Below the pieces are notes generated by a model. The model had not been told where the DNA came from. It did not search any database and was given only the letters and a program-made list of their open reading frames with translations. From contig NZ_BLJU01000002.1 in the NCBI RefSeq assembly GCF_009932725.1, positions 496,001 to 560,000 on the forward strand: a stretch of 64,000 bases of DNA, given 5' to 3'. Origin of the DNA: Pseudomonas yangonensis. Its GTDB lineage: Bacteria; Pseudomonadota; Gammaproteobacteria; Pseudomonadales; Pseudomonadaceae. Made by a program: the position numbers and the translations under genes. Shown here piece after piece: positions 52,958-62,535 of this stretch (position 1 is the stretch's first letter; the number at the start of each line of letters is the position of its first letter).

Positions 52958-53911
52958 ATGACTACTCCTGCCTCTCCAACCTCCGGCGTCCAGCTGATCG
53001 AGGTTGCACCGGAACTCGCCGGCCAACGCATCGACAATTTCCTTCGGGCTCAGCTCAAGGGCGTGCCCAAGACCCTGATCTACCGCATTCTGCGCAAGGG
53101 CGAGGTGCGTGTGAACAAGGGGCGGATCAAGCCCGAATACAAACTCCAGGCCGGCGATGTGGTGCGCGTGCCACCGCTGCGCCTTGCCGAGCGCGACGAG
53201 CCCGAGCCGCTGGCGCAGGGGCTGCTCGAGCGTCTCGAGGCAGCGATCGTCTACGAGGACAAGGCGCTGATCGTGCTGAACAAGCCGGCCGGCATCGCCG
53301 TGCATGGTGGCAGTGGCTTGAATTACGGGGTGATCGAGGCCTTCCGTCAGCTGCGCCCTGATGCCAAGGATCTGGAACTGGTTCATCGCCTGGATCGCGA
53401 TACGTCCGGTCTTCTGATGATCGCCAAGAAGCGCAGCATGTTGCGTCATCTGCATGAGCAGCTGCGAGGCGATGGCGTCGACAAGCGCTACATGGCGCTG
53501 GTGCGCGGCCACTGGGCGACAGCCAGGAAGCAGGTCAATGCGCCGCTGCAGAAGAGCAACCTGCGCTCCGGCGAGCGCATGGTCGAGGTCGATGACGAGG
53601 GCAAGGAGGCGCTGACGTTGTTCCGCGTGCTGCGCCGCTTCGGTGATTTCGCCACGCTGGTCGAGGCCAAGCCGGTGACCGGCCGCACTCACCAGATTCG
53701 CGTGCACGCCAAGCATGCCGGGCACTCCATCGCTGGTGACTCCAAATACGGTGATGACGAGTTCACCCGCGAGATTCGCGAATTGGGTGGCAAGCGCCTG
53801 TTCCTGCATGCCTACGAATTGCATGTGCCGCTGCCTGAGGGTGGAGTGCTGAAGCTCGAGGCGCCAGTGGATGAGATGTGGGCCAGGACCCTGGAGCGGC
53901 TCAGTGCCTGA
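52958..53911 (+). CDS. rluC: 23S rRNA pseudouridine synthase RluC
   Basis: A 317-residue RluA-family enzyme that makes pseudouridines in 23S rRNA (positions 955, 2504 and 2580 in E. coli). An S4 RNA-binding domain (about 20-75, [10 protein letters not shown] ... [18 protein letters not shown]) precedes the catalytic domain with D146 in [10 protein letters not shown]. The frame is open further upstream, but the product from this ATG agrees with the family, and an extended -10 lies just before it. Divergent from rne, as in E. coli. Confidence 0.94.
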   Translation: MTTPASPTSGVQLIEVAPELAGQRIDNFLRAQLKGVPKTLIYRILRKGEVRVNKGRIKPEYKLQAGDVVRVPPLRLAERDEPEPLAQGLLERLEAAIVYEDKALIVLNKPAGIAVHGGSGLNYGVIEAFRQLRPDAKDLELVHRLDRDTSGLLMIAKKRSMLRHLHEQLRGDGVDKRYMALVRGHWATARKQVNAPLQKSNLRSGERMVEVDDEGKEALTLFRVLRRFGDFATLVEAKPVTGRTHQIRVHAKHAGHSIAGDSKYGDDEFTREIRELGGKRLFLHAYELHVPLPEGGVLKLEAPVDEMWARTLERLSA

Positions 53912-54599
53912 CTATCAACTGCTGATCTTCGACTGGGACGGCACGCTGGTGGACTCCATCGGCCGTATCGTCGAAGCCATGCATCGAGCCGCCGATGTGA
54001 CGGGCGTGCCGCGCTGCACGGATGTCGCAGTGCGCGGCATCATTGGGCTGGAACTGGGGGTGGCGATTCGCACGCTCTATCCGGAACTCGATGAGCCGTT
54101 GCGTATCGAAGCCATCCGTAGCGCCTACAGTGAGCAGTATCTGGCGCTGGAAACCGAGCCTTCACCGTTATTCGACGGTGTGAGCGAGTCGCTCGAAGCC
54201 TTTCGCGAGCAGGGTTATCAATTGGCTGTCGCGACCGGCAAGGGGCGCAAGGGGCTGCATCGGGTACTGGCCGACAAGGGTTGGTTGGATTACTTCGATA
54301 TCACCCGTTGCGCTGACGAGACGGCGAGCAAGCCCGATCCGCTGATGCTGCACGAGATTCTTGCACATTGCCGGGTGCAGCCTGAGCGCGCGCTGATGGT
54401 CGGAGACTCGACCTTCGATCTCTTGATGGCGCGCAATGCGGGGATGGATGCGGTTGCGGTGGGTTTTGGTGCGCAGCCGCTGTCGCTGTTGCGCGAATGC
54501 TCGCCGCGACTGGCGATCAACGAATTTAATGAGCTGCGTGCATGGCTGGAAGGCTATCGCGCGCAGCGTTCTGCAGAGGTGAGTGAGCATGTCGGATGA
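53904..54599 (+). CDS. HAD-family hydrolase, phosphoglycolate phosphatase-like
   Basis: A 231-residue HAD phosphatase with the nucleophile pair D10/D12 in [15 protein letters not shown], motif [11 protein letters not shown] and motif [21 protein letters not shown]. Substrate cannot be told from sequence; the cap region and length suit phosphoglycolate phosphatase-like enzymes. The GTG start overlaps the rluC stop and follows CTGGAG. It overlaps sppA by 11 bases, so rluC, this gene and sppA are one operon. Confidence 0.88.
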   Translation: MPDYQLLIFDWDGTLVDSIGRIVEAMHRAADVTGVPRCTDVAVRGIIGLELGVAIRTLYPELDEPLRIEAIRSAYSEQYLALETEPSPLFDGVSESLEAFREQGYQLAVATGKGRKGLHRVLADKGWLDYFDITRCADETASKPDPLMLHEILAHCRVQPERALMVGDSTFDLLMARNAGMDAVAVGFGAQPLSLLRECSPRLAINEFNELRAWLEGYRAQRSAEVSEHVG

Positions 54600-55566
54600 G
54601 TGGAAGTCATCGTCTTCGTCGGGCGAGGATGCCAAGAGCTGGAAGCTGCTGGAGAAAGCCCTGCTTTCCAGCGTTCAGGAGCAGCGCCGTTCGCGTCGCT
54701 GGGGCATCTTTTTCAAGCTGCTGACCTTTATCTATCTGTTCGGCGCATTGGCATTGGTGTTGCCGGCGCTCGATCTGAAATCGGCCTCGACCACCACCGC
54801 TCATACCGCGCTGATCGAAATTCGCGGCATGATCGCCGATCGCGAGGAGGCCAGTGCCGACAAGGTCGTGGGTAGCCTGCGTGCGGCTTTCGAAGATACC
54901 AATACCAAGGGCGTGATCCTGCGCATCAACAGCCCTGGCGGAAGTCCGGTGCAGTCCGGCTATATCTATGACGAGATTCGCCGCCTGCGCGGCGAGTACC
55001 CGCAGACCAAGGTCTATGCGGTGATCAGTGACCTGGGGGCCTCTGGTGCCTATTACATCGCCAGTGCGGCCGATGAGATCTATGCCGACAAGGCGAGTCT
55101 GGTCGGTTCCATCGGTGTCACGGCAGCCAGTTTCGGCTTCGTCGAAACCATGGAGAAGCTCGGCGTCGAGCGTCGCGTCTACACCTCGGGTGAGCACAAG
55201 GCATTCCTCGATCCGTTCCAGCCGCAGAAGGAAGAGGAAACCCGTTTCTGGAAAACCGTGCTCGATACCACTCATCGCCAGTTCATCGACAGTGTGAAGA
55301 AGGGGCGTGGTGATCGTCTCAAGGCAGACGAGCATCCCGAGTTGTTCTCGGGGTTGGTCTGGTCTGGCGAGCAGGCGCTGCAACTTGGGTTGGTCGACGC
55401 GCTGGGCAGTGCCAGCTACGTGGCGCGTGAAGTGATCGGCGAGAAGGAAATGGTCGATTTCACCCAACGTGACACGCCGTTCGACCGTTTCGCCAAGCGC
55501 CTGGGTACCAGTGTGGCCGATCGCATTGCGTTGTGGATGGGCTTCCAGGGGCCGACGCTGCGCTGA
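54589..55566 (+). CDS. sppA: signal peptide peptidase SppA (S49 family)
   Basis: A 325-residue membrane-bound serine protease that clears cleaved signal peptides. One helix near 38-60 (GIFFKLLTFIYLFGALALVL) anchors it, with the protease domain outside. The Ser-Lys dyad is S152 in DLGASGAYYIA and K204 in SGEHKAFLDPF. It is the short (about 36 kDa) form. GAGGTGA six bases upstream supports this ATG. It ends just before a palindromic repeat. Confidence 0.92.
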   Translation: MSDEWKSSSSSGEDAKSWKLLEKALLSSVQEQRRSRRWGIFFKLLTFIYLFGALALVLPALDLKSASTTTAHTALIEIRGMIADREEASADKVVGSLRAAFEDTNTKGVILRINSPGGSPVQSGYIYDEIRRLRGEYPQTKVYAVISDLGASGAYYIASAADEIYADKASLVGSIGVTAASFGFVETMEKLGVERRVYTSGEHKAFLDPFQPQKEEETRFWKTVLDTTHRQFIDSVKKGRGDRLKADEHPELFSGLVWSGEQALQLGLVDALGSASYVAREVIGEKEMVDFTQRDTPFDRFAKRLGTSVADRIALWMGFQGPTLR

Positions 55567-55572
55567 TTCTGT

Positions 55573-55606
55573 AGGAGAGAATTTATTCGCGAATAAATTC
55601 TCTCCT
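55573..55606. repeat. perfect 34-base palindrome, REP of the GGAGCGAATTTATTCG family
   Basis: AGGAGAGAATTTATTCG is followed directly by its exact reverse complement. It lies between convergent sppA and maf, and its arms match the repeat pair after sthA (36364-36435). It can act as a bidirectional terminator or transcript stabiliser. Confidence 0.85.
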
Positions 55607-55616
55607 GGCAGATATT

Positions 55617-55633
55617 GGCGGGTTGCACCCGCC
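55617..55633. repeat. small inverted repeat GGCGGGT-TGC-ACCCGCC before the maf stop
   Basis: A perfect 7-bp stem with a 3-base loop directly adjoins the end of maf. The same core (GGCGGGTGCAACCCGCC) is a common extragenic palindrome. Confidence 0.55.
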
Positions 55634-56215
55634 CTACGGAATCTCCACGCCCTCGTTCAGCAGCATGTCCACCAGGCGAATCAGCGGCAGGCCGATCAGG
55701 CTGGTGGCGTCCTCGCCCTCGGTGCTGCGGAACAGGCTGATACCCAGTCCTTCGGACTTGAAGCTGCCGGCACAGTCGAATGGCTGCTCGCGTTGCAGGT
55801 AGCGCAGAATCTGCTCGTCGCTGAGCGGGCGGAAATGTACGGTAAAGGGCACGCAGTCCACCTGGCACCTACCGGTACTGGTATTGAGCAATGCCAGGCC
55901 GGTCAGAAAGGTAACACTGCTGCCGCTGGCGGCGCGCAGCTGTTGCTGGGCTCTTGGCAGGTCGTGTGGCTTGCCGAGTATCTGGCCGTTGCCCAGTACG
56001 GCGACCTGGTCAGAGCCGATGATCAGGAGGTCGGGTTGGTCGGTGGCGAGGGCGCGGGCCTTTTCTTCGGCCAGGCGCTTGACCAGATCGATGGCCGCTT
56101 CGCCCTCTCGTCGGCTTTCGTCGATGCTGGGCGACTGCCAGGTGAAGGGCAGTCGCAGGCGTTCGAGCAGCTCGCGGCGGTAGGGGGAGCTGGAGGCGAG
56201 CAGCAGCGCGGGCAT
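55634..56215 (-). CDS. Maf-like nucleotide pyrophosphatase (YceF type)
   Basis: A 193-residue Maf/Ham1-fold enzyme. Visible are LASSSPYRRELLERL at the N terminus, IDESRREGE, KARALA and GSDQVA, the motifs of the metal and nucleotide site. The YceF subfamily hydrolyses m7GTP; a house-cleaning function is known for the family, and this subtype is likely because it sits beside yceD-rpmF-plsX. It diverges from yceD. Confidence 0.9.
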   Translation of the reverse strand: MPALLLASSSPYRRELLERLRLPFTWQSPSIDESRREGEAAIDLVKRLAEEKARALATDQPDLLIIGSDQVAVLGNGQILGKPHDLPRAQQQLRAASGSSVTFLTGLALLNTSTGRCQVDCVPFTVHFRPLSDEQILRYLQREQPFDCAGSFKSEGLGISLFRSTEGEDATSLIGLPLIRLVDMLLNEGVEIP

Positions 56216-56334
56216 GTTCTTTTCCTTTTATATATGTCTGCAGGCGGGCGGGAAATTCTACTGATCGTTGCTATTGGACGACAGGCCGAATTTCCTTTGA
56301 CATGGGCAGGGTGCATCCCTAGAATGCTGCGCCT

Positions 56335-56862
56335 ATGTTGAATGGGCCGATTCCACCTCACGTTGATCCGCGCAAGCTCGCCGACCGCGAAGCTACCCTC
56401 GAAGGGCAGCTCGAACTGGCCAGCCTGCCGCGTCTCTGCGACCCGCTTGCCGATACGGCTGGCACGGTGCAGGCGAAATTTCATTTCGGGCGTGACGAGC
56501 AGAAAACTGTGGTGATCCGCAGTGAGCTCGAGGTTGAGGTCAAAATGGTCTGCCAGCGTTGTCTGGAGCTGGTCGCGCTACCCATCCGCAGCGAATGTGA
56601 ATACGCGGTGGTTCGGGTTGGAGCGAACACTCAGTCCTTGCCGAAGGGCTACGACGTGCTGGAAGTGGGTGAAGAGCCGCTGGAGCTGCTCGGTCTGGTC
56701 GAGGATGAATTGCTTCTCGCCCTGCCGATCGTTCCTGCTCATGCCCCAGGTGATTGCCAGCAGCCGGACGGTCTCGATGAGCCCGAGCCGGGCGAGGACG
56801 AGGTATCGCGGTCCAACCCGTTCAGTGTATTGGCGCAGTTAAAGCGTGACCCAAACGTTTAG
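56335..56862 (+). CDS. yceD: YceD/DUF177 family protein
   Basis: A 175-residue cytoplasmic protein with a central CQRCLE motif (near 73-78), the DUF177 signature, and an acidic C terminus. In E. coli YceD is needed for normal 23S rRNA levels; related plant proteins act in plastid rRNA processing. It heads the transcript with rpmF and the fatty-acid genes, 13 bases before rpmF. The start ATG follows CTATG and lacks a strong ribosome site. Confidence 0.9.
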   Translation: MLNGPIPPHVDPRKLADREATLEGQLELASLPRLCDPLADTAGTVQAKFHFGRDEQKTVVIRSELEVEVKMVCQRCLELVALPIRSECEYAVVRVGANTQSLPKGYDVLEVGEEPLELLGLVEDELLLALPIVPAHAPGDCQQPDGLDEPEPGEDEVSRSNPFSVLAQLKRDPNV

Positions 56863-56875
56863 GAGTTAATGAGTT

Positions 56876-57058
56876 ATGGCTGTTCAGCAGAACAAAAAAT
56901 CCCGTTCCGCCCGCGACATGCGTCGTTCGCACGACGCTCTCGAGGCCAGCACCCTGTCCGTAGAGAAGAGCACCGGTGAAGTTCACCTGCGCCACCACGT
57001 TTCTCCGGAAGGCGTGTACCGCGGTCGCAAAGTGATCGACAAGGGCGCTGACGAGTAA
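56876..57058 (+). CDS. rpmF: 50S ribosomal protein L32
   Basis: The 60-residue L32: [20 protein letters not shown] at the N terminus with the basic block and a C-terminal [12 protein letters not shown]. The zinc-binding cysteines found in some L32 proteins are absent, so this is the zinc-free form usual in gammaproteobacteria. GGAG lies 10 bases before the ATG. Linked by yceD upstream and plsX three bases downstream. Confidence 0.98.
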   Translation: MAVQQNKKSRSARDMRRSHDALEASTLSVEKSTGEVHLRHHVSPEGVYRGRKVIDKGADE

Positions 57059-57061
57059 TCC

Positions 57062-58072
57062 TTGTCCGCCTCGATCATCGCGATTGATGCAATGGGTGGG
57101 GACTTCGGTCCCCACTGCATTGTTCCGGCCTGCACTTCTGCGCTGGCTGAATTCCCCTCGCTGCACCTGGCTCTCGTCGGCCAAGCTCCCCTCATCGAAG
57201 AACAGCTCGCTCGCCAGTCCGGCGTCGATCGCTCGCGCCTGCAGGTTCATCACGCCAGTGAAGTGATCGCCATGGACGAGCGTCCGGCTCAGGCCTTGCG
57301 CGGCAAGCCCGATGCCTCGATGCGCGTGGCCCTGGAGCTGGTACGTCAGCGTCAGGCGCATGCCTGCGTCAGTGCCGGTAATACCGGTGCGCTTATGGCG
57401 CTTTCGCGTTATGTGCTCAAGACGCTGCCAGGTATCGACCGGCCGGCCATGGTCAGCCCGATTCCGACCGAGCGGGGCCATTGTTACCTGCTGGATCTGG
57501 GCGCCAATGTCGACTGCAGTGCCGAGCATCTCTATCAGTTCGCGATCATGGGCGCCGTGGCGGCCGAGACGCTGGGTGTGTCTCGGCCGCGGGTCGCCTT
57601 GCTCAATGTCGGTACCGAAGACATCAAGGGCAATCAGCAGGTCAAGCTGGCCGCCAGCCTGCTGCAGCAGGCGAGCGGGCTGAACTTCATCGGCTATATA
57701 GAAGGCGATGGAGTGTACCGTGGCGAAGCCGATGTCGTGGTGTGCGACGGCTTTGTCGGCAACATCCTGCTCAAGTCCAGCGAAGGCCTGGCGAAGATGA
57801 TCACTGGCCGGGTCGAGACGCTGTTCAATGAGGGGTTGTTCGCTCAGGCGGTCGGGGCTTTGGCGATGCCGCTGCTGCGCCGTCTCAAGGCCGACCTGGC
57901 TCCCGCTCGGCACAATGGCGCGAGCTTTCTCGGGCTGCAGGGCATCGTGGTCAAGAGCCATGGCGCGGCGGGGCAGGAGAGCTTTCAGAGCGCCATTCGC
58001 TGTGCGCTGCGTGAGGTGCAGGAAAATTTGCCGCAGCGACTGCATGGTCGACTTGAGGACTTGTTGCTGTAG
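57062..58072 (+). CDS. plsX: phosphate acyltransferase PlsX
   Basis: A 336-residue enzyme that converts acyl-ACP to acyl-phosphate for phospholipid synthesis. The N terminus [19 protein letters not shown] and the later [19 protein letters not shown] are distinctive. The start is a rare TTG, three bases after rpmF, because homologues begin with the same residues; the first ATG (57089) would cut into the conserved AMGGDFGP. No ideal ribosome site precedes it, so coupling to rpmF translation is likely. Confidence 0.95.
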   Translation: MSASIIAIDAMGGDFGPHCIVPACTSALAEFPSLHLALVGQAPLIEEQLARQSGVDRSRLQVHHASEVIAMDERPAQALRGKPDASMRVALELVRQRQAHACVSAGNTGALMALSRYVLKTLPGIDRPAMVSPIPTERGHCYLLDLGANVDCSAEHLYQFAIMGAVAAETLGVSRPRVALLNVGTEDIKGNQQVKLAASLLQQASGLNFIGYIEGDGVYRGEADVVVCDGFVGNILLKSSEGLAKMITGRVETLFNEGLFAQAVGALAMPLLRRLKADLAPARHNGASFLGLQGIVVKSHGAAGQESFQSAIRCALREVQENLPQRLHGRLEDLLL

Positions 58073-58151
58073 ACTCGTCGCGTTTTCAGGGTATGGGCTG
58101 CGGCGGAATGTGACCGCGGCACGCGGCCTGTCATCCAACTGTCAGTTTGCT

Positions 58152-58179
58152 GCGCCAGGCTCGCCTGGCGCTGGTTTTT
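58152..58179 (+). terminator. terminator-like hairpin between plsX and fabD
   Basis: GCGCCAGGC and GCCTGGCGC form a perfect 9-bp stem with a TC loop, followed by TGGTTTTT. It looks like an intrinsic terminator or attenuator inside a cluster usually thought of as one transcriptional unit. Confidence 0.62.
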
Positions 58180-58198
58180 CGACTCAAGGGACTTATTC

Positions 58199-59137
58199 AT
58201 GTCTGCATCCCTCGCATTCGTCTTTCCCGGTCAGGGTTCGCAAGCCCTGGCCATGCTCGCCGATCACGGTGCCCAGCAGAAGCTGGTACTCGATACCTTC
58301 GGCGAAGCCTCCGAAGCGCTCGGTTACGACCTCTGGGCGCTGACCCAGCAAGGCCCGGAAGAGCAACTGAACCAGACCGACAAGACCCAGCCGGCCATTC
58401 TTACCGCCTCCATCGCCCTGTGGCGTCTCTGGCTGGCCGAGGGTGGCGCCAAGCCGGCGTTCGTCGCCGGTCACAGCCTGGGTGAGTACTCCGCGCTGGT
58501 CGCCGCGGGCAGCATCGGCTTTACCGACGCCGTGAAGCTGGTGGAGCGCCGCGGTCAACTGATGCAGCAGGCTGTTCCGGCCGGGCAGGGTGGCATGGCC
58601 GCCATCCTCGGCCTGGAAGATGCCGACGTGCTGGCTGCCTGTGCCGAAGCGGCGCAGGGCGATGTGGTCAGTGCGGTGAACTTCAACGCCCCGGGCCAGG
58701 TGGTGATCGCCGGTAGCGCGGCTGCCGTCGAGCGTGCCATCGAGGCGTGCAAGGCGCGTGGTGCCAAGCGCGCCATGGCGCTGCCGGTCAGCGTGCCGTC
58801 GCACTGCGCGCTGATGAAGCCCGCTGCCGAGCGTTTCGCCGAGTCGGTCGAGGCATTGAACTGGCAGGCGCCGCAGATCCCGCTGGTGCAGAACGTCAGC
58901 GCCGCCGTGGTGTCCGATCTGGCCACCCTGAAGGCCGACCTGCTGGCGCAGCTGTACAGCCCGGTTCGCTGGGTAGAGTCCATGGTGCGTCTGTCCGAGC
59001 AGGGCGTAACCGATCTGGTCGAGTGCGGCCCCGGCAAGGTGCTCAGCGGCCTGAACAAGCGCTGCGTCAAAGGCATCAACACCCACAATCTGGATACCCC
59101 CGACGCTTTCGCCGCTGCTCGTGCTGCGTTGGCTTGA
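58199..59137 (+). CDS. fabD: malonyl-CoA:ACP transacylase FabD
   Basis: A 312-residue acyltransferase that loads malonyl onto ACP. The active-site S93 lies in GHSLGEYSAL and H202 in VPSHCALM; GQGSQ at the N terminus is also conserved. A purine-rich AAGGGA lies about 9 bases ahead of the ATG. fabG follows after 15 bases. Confidence 0.98.
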   Translation: MSASLAFVFPGQGSQALAMLADHGAQQKLVLDTFGEASEALGYDLWALTQQGPEEQLNQTDKTQPAILTASIALWRLWLAEGGAKPAFVAGHSLGEYSALVAAGSIGFTDAVKLVERRGQLMQQAVPAGQGGMAAILGLEDADVLAACAEAAQGDVVSAVNFNAPGQVVIAGSAAAVERAIEACKARGAKRAMALPVSVPSHCALMKPAAERFAESVEALNWQAPQIPLVQNVSAAVVSDLATLKADLLAQLYSPVRWVESMVRLSEQGVTDLVECGPGKVLSGLNKRCVKGINTHNLDTPDAFAAARAALA

Positions 59138-59152
59138 GAAAGGAGAACGAAC

Positions 59153-59896
59153 ATGAGTCTGCAAGGTAAGGTCGCGCTGGTCACTGGCGCCAGCCGTGGT
59201 ATCGGCCAGGCAATCGCTCTTGAGCTGGGCCGTCAGGGCGCCATCGTCATCGGCACTGCCACTTCGGCATCCGGTGCCGAGCGCATCGCTGCCACGCTGA
59301 AAGAGCACGGCATCAGCGGTACCGGCATGGAGCTGAACGTGACCAGTGCCGAGTCCGTCGAGGCCGTGCTGGGTGCTATCGCCGAGCAGTTCGGTGCGCC
59401 GGCCATTCTGGTTAACAACGCCGGTATCACCCGCGACAACCTGATGCTGCGCATGAAAGACGACGAGTGGTTCGATGTCATCGACACCAACCTCAACAGC
59501 CTCTATCGCCTGTCCAAGGGTGTGCTGCGTGGCATGACCAAGGCACGCTTCGGCCGGATCATCAACATCGGTTCCGTGGTTGGTGCCATGGGCAATGCCG
59601 GACAGGCCAATTACGCTGCCGCCAAGGCCGGTCTGGAAGGTTTCAGCCGCGCTCTGGCGCGTGAAGTCGGTTCGCGCGGCATTACCGTCAACTCGGTAGC
59701 TCCTGGTTTCATCGACACCGACATGACTCGCGAGCTGCCGGAAGCACAGCGCGACGCGCTGCTGACGCAGATTCCGCTGGGCCGTCTGGGCCAGGCCGAA
59801 GAGATCGCCAAGGTCGTCGGTTTCCTGGCTTCCGATGGCGCAGGCTACGTCACTGGGGCTACTATTCCGGTGAACGGCGGTATGTACATGAGCTAA
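59153..59896 (+). CDS. fabG: 3-oxoacyl-ACP reductase FabG
   Basis: A 247-residue short-chain dehydrogenase that reduces 3-ketoacyl-ACP with NADPH. TGASRGIG (11-18) binds NADP, and the catalytic residues are S141, Y154 and K158 (INIGSVVGAMG, NYAAAKAG). AAGGAG lies 9 bases before the ATG. It is cotranscribed with fabD. Confidence 0.98.
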   Translation: MSLQGKVALVTGASRGIGQAIALELGRQGAIVIGTATSASGAERIAATLKEHGISGTGMELNVTSAESVEAVLGAIAEQFGAPAILVNNAGITRDNLMLRMKDDEWFDVIDTNLNSLYRLSKGVLRGMTKARFGRIINIGSVVGAMGNAGQANYAAAKAGLEGFSRALAREVGSRGITVNSVAPGFIDTDMTRELPEAQRDALLTQIPLGRLGQAEEIAKVVGFLASDGAGYVTGATIPVNGGMYMS

Positions 59897-60124
59897 AAAG
59901 GCCGCCTCCGACTGTCCGGAGGTTCTCGAATGTGACGCGAGCCATCAGAAAACTGTCATAGTGGCTGTCTAAAATCCGTTATAAAGCTGCAACAGGTTTA
60001 TAGACAGATCGTTGAAGTGTTCCTGGGGGCTCCCCGGCATTCAGCTTGAAATGCTAAAAACCCTTTCTATACACTTGGCCGCTACCAGCTGCCTGGATTT
60101 GTCCAATAGGAGTGAAAACAAGGT
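59897..60124 (+). promoter_or_regulatory. acpP upstream region
   Basis: A 228-base gap without a gene. A small stem CCTCCG/CGGAGG (59905-59922) follows fabG with no T-run. TATAAA (59980-59985) is a fair -10, but no -35 fits well. Separate high-level transcription of acpP, as in E. coli, would be expected from here. Confidence 0.4.
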
Positions 60125-60361
60125 ATGAGCACCATCGAAGAACGCGTCAAGAAAATCGTTGCTGAGCAACTTGGCGTCAAGGAAGAGGAAGTAACCAACA
60201 GCGCTTCCTTCGTCGAAGACCTGGGTGCCGACTCTCTTGACACCGTTGAGCTGGTGATGGCTCTCGAGGAAGAATTCGAGACCGAGATCCCGGACGAGCA
60301 AGCTGAGAAGATCACCACCGTTCAGGAAGCCATCGACTACGTGACTGCCCACGCGCAATAA
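60125..60361 (+). CDS. acpP: acyl carrier protein
   Basis: The 78-residue acidic carrier of growing acyl chains. The 4'-phosphopantetheine site is S37 in [12 protein letters not shown]. Length and the start [20 protein letters not shown] are typical. GGAGTG lies 8 to 15 bases upstream. A strong terminator follows, so acpP can be expressed well above its neighbours. Confidence 0.98.
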   Translation: MSTIEERVKKIVAEQLGVKEEEVTNSASFVEDLGADSLDTVELVMALEEEFETEIPDEQAEKITTVQEAIDYVTAHAQ

Positions 60362-60384
60362 GTCACAGTCAGCTTTCTGACCGA

Positions 60385-60425
60385 GAAAAGCCGCACTGCC
60401 CTCATCAGGCGTGCGGCTTTTCTTT
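60385..60425 (+). terminator. intrinsic terminator after acpP
   Basis: GAAAAGCCGCAC and GTGCGGCTTTTC form a perfect 12-bp stem with a 14-base loop, ending in TTTTCTTT. Read-through must feed fabF, or fabF has its own promoter. Confidence 0.88.
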
Positions 60426-60472
60426 ACGTGCAAGGCGCATGTAGCGCCTGAGTAGAACAAGAGGAGATTGCT

Positions 60473-61717
60473 GTGTCGCGTAGACGCGTCGTGGTTACCG
60501 GTATGGGCATGCTGTCGCCGCTGGGTAACGATGTGCCGAGCAGCTGGCAGGGCATTTTGGCCGGGCGCAGTGGCATCGGTCTGATCGAGCATATGGACCT
60601 GTCGGCCTACTCCACCCGTTTTGGCGGGTCGCTCAAGGGCTTCAACGTCGAGGAGTACCTCTCTGCCAAGGAGGCGCGCAAGCTCGACCTGTTCATCCAG
60701 TACGGTCTCGCTGCCTGCTTCCAGGCCGTGCGTGATTCCGGCCTGGAAATCACCGATGCCAATCGCGAGCGTATCGGTGTGGCCATGGGCTCAGGTATCG
60801 GCGGCCTGACCAATATCGAGAACAACTGCAAATCGCTGCACGAGCAGGGGCCGCGGCGCATTTCGCCGTTCTTCGTGCCGGGCTCGATCATCAACATGAT
60901 TTCCGGTTTCCTGTCGATCCACCTGGGGCTGCAGGGGCCGAACTACGCCATCGCCACGGCGTGTACCACCGGCACCCATTGCATCGGCATGGCCGCACGC
61001 AATATCGCCTATGGCGAAGCTGACGTCATGGTCGCCGGCGGCGCCGAGATGGCGGCCTGCGGCCTGGGCATGGGCGGTTTCGGTGCGGCGCGTGCGCTGT
61101 CGACTCGCAACGACGAGCCGACCAAGGCCAGCCGCCCGTGGGACAAGGGCCGTGACGGCTTCGTGCTGTCCGACGGTTCCGGCGCCCTGGTGCTGGAAGA
61201 ACTGGAACACGCCAAGGCGCGTGGCGCCACCATCTATGCCGAGCTGATCGGTTTCGGTATGAGCGGCGACGCCTTCCACATGACCTCGCCGCCCGAAGAT
61301 GGCGCCGGTGCGGCGCGCTGCATGGCGGCAGCCCTGCGTGATGCGGGCATCAATGCCGACCAGGTGCAGTACATCAACGCGCACGGCACCTCGACTCCGG
61401 CTGGCGATATTGCCGAAGCGGCAGCGGTGAAGAGCGTGTTCGGTGATCACGCCTACAAGCTGGCGGTCAGCTCGACCAAGTCCATGACCGGTCACCTGCT
61501 GGGGGCTGCGGGCGCGGTGGAAGCGATCTTCAGCGTGCTGGCGATCCGCGATCAGGTCGCGCCGCCGACCATCAACCTGGACGAGCCGGACGAAGGCTGC
61601 GACCTGGACTTCGTCGCGCACCAGGCCAAGGCCATGCCGATCGAGATCGCCCTGTCGAACTCCTTCGGCTTCGGCGGCACCAACGGCTCGCTGCTGTTCC
61701 GTCGGTACCACGGCTGA
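60473..61717 (+). CDS. fabF: beta-ketoacyl-ACP synthase II FabF
   Basis: A 414-residue elongating condensing enzyme. Catalytic triad: C164 in [11 protein letters not shown]304 in NAHGTSTP and H341 in [10 protein letters not shown]. It begins with GTG, with GAGGAG close upstream. fabF and pabC overlap by one base (TGATG), so pabC is coupled to it. Confidence 0.97.
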   Translation: MSRRRVVVTGMGMLSPLGNDVPSSWQGILAGRSGIGLIEHMDLSAYSTRFGGSLKGFNVEEYLSAKEARKLDLFIQYGLAACFQAVRDSGLEITDANRERIGVAMGSGIGGLTNIENNCKSLHEQGPRRISPFFVPGSIINMISGFLSIHLGLQGPNYAIATACTTGTHCIGMAARNIAYGEADVMVAGGAEMAACGLGMGGFGAARALSTRNDEPTKASRPWDKGRDGFVLSDGSGALVLEELEHAKARGATIYAELIGFGMSGDAFHMTSPPEDGAGAARCMAAALRDAGINADQVQYINAHGTSTPAGDIAEAAAVKSVFGDHAYKLAVSSTKSMTGHLLGAAGAVEAIFSVLAIRDQVAPPTINLDEPDEGCDLDFVAHQAKAMPIEIALSNSFGFGGTNGSLLFRRYHG

Positions 61718-62532
61718 TGCTGAGCTGGGTCAACGGCGCGCCCGGCGAGCAACTGTCGGTTCGCGACCGTGGCCTGGCTTACGGCGATGGTCTGTTCGAG
61801 ACCATCGCTGTGCGTGGCGGGCGCATCCCGTTGCTGGCGCGGCATATGGCGCGCCTGGCCGATGGCTGTCGGCGTCTGTCCATTCCTCTCGATCTGCCGC
61901 TGATGGAAGGCGAGTTGCAGGCCTTTGCCGGGCAACTGGGCGAGGGCGTGGCCAAGCTGGTCGTTACCCGAGGTGAGGGCCAGCGCGGTTATGCGCCGCC
62001 ACAGCCCTGCCAGCCGCTGCGCATCCTGCAGGCCGCACCTTTGCCGCAGTATCCCGCTGTGCACGCCGATCAGGGCGTGCGTCTGTTCCCCTGCGTGACA
62101 CGTCTGGCCGAGCAGCCCTTGCTGGCCGGTCTCAAACATCTCAACCGTCTGGAGCAGGTGCTGGCGCGTGCCGAGTGGCAGGACGCCGAGTGTGCCGAGG
62201 GGCTGATGCGTGACAGCCATGGCCGGGTCATCGAAGGCGTGTACAGCAACCTGTTTCTGGTCATCGACGGCGGGCTGGTGACGGCCGATCTGTCGCGCTG
62301 TGGCGTGGCGGGGGTGATGCGTGCGGAGATTCTGCAGCAGGCGCAGATGCTTGGGCTGGCCATCGAGTTACGCGATATTTCATTGGAAGAACTGCTGAGT
62401 GCCGATGAAGTCTTTCTCTGCAACAGCCTTTACGGCATCTGGCCTGTACGGGCGCTGCAAGAGCGACACTGGTCGGTCGGGCCGCTCACCCGTAAACTGC
62501 AGGCCATCGTCTGCGACCTACTGAGTAAATAA
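61717..62532 (+). CDS. pabC: 4-amino-4-deoxychorismate lyase PabC
   Basis: A 271-residue fold type IV PLP enzyme that splits aminodeoxychorismate to p-aminobenzoate and pyruvate for folate synthesis. The PLP lysine is K140 in LAGLKHLNRLEQ, and GDGLFETIAV near 24-33 and ADEVFLCNSLYGIWPV near the end are typical. Embedded between fabF and mltG, an order shared with E. coli. Confidence 0.95.
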   Translation: MLSWVNGAPGEQLSVRDRGLAYGDGLFETIAVRGGRIPLLARHMARLADGCRRLSIPLDLPLMEGELQAFAGQLGEGVAKLVVTRGEGQRGYAPPQPCQPLRILQAAPLPQYPAVHADQGVRLFPCVTRLAEQPLLAGLKHLNRLEQVLARAEWQDAECAEGLMRDSHGRVIEGVYSNLFLVIDGGLVTADLSRCGVAGVMRAEILQQAQMLGLAIELRDISLEELLSADEVFLCNSLYGIWPVRALQERHWSVGPLTRKLQAIVCDLLSK

Positions 62533-62535
62533 CTG

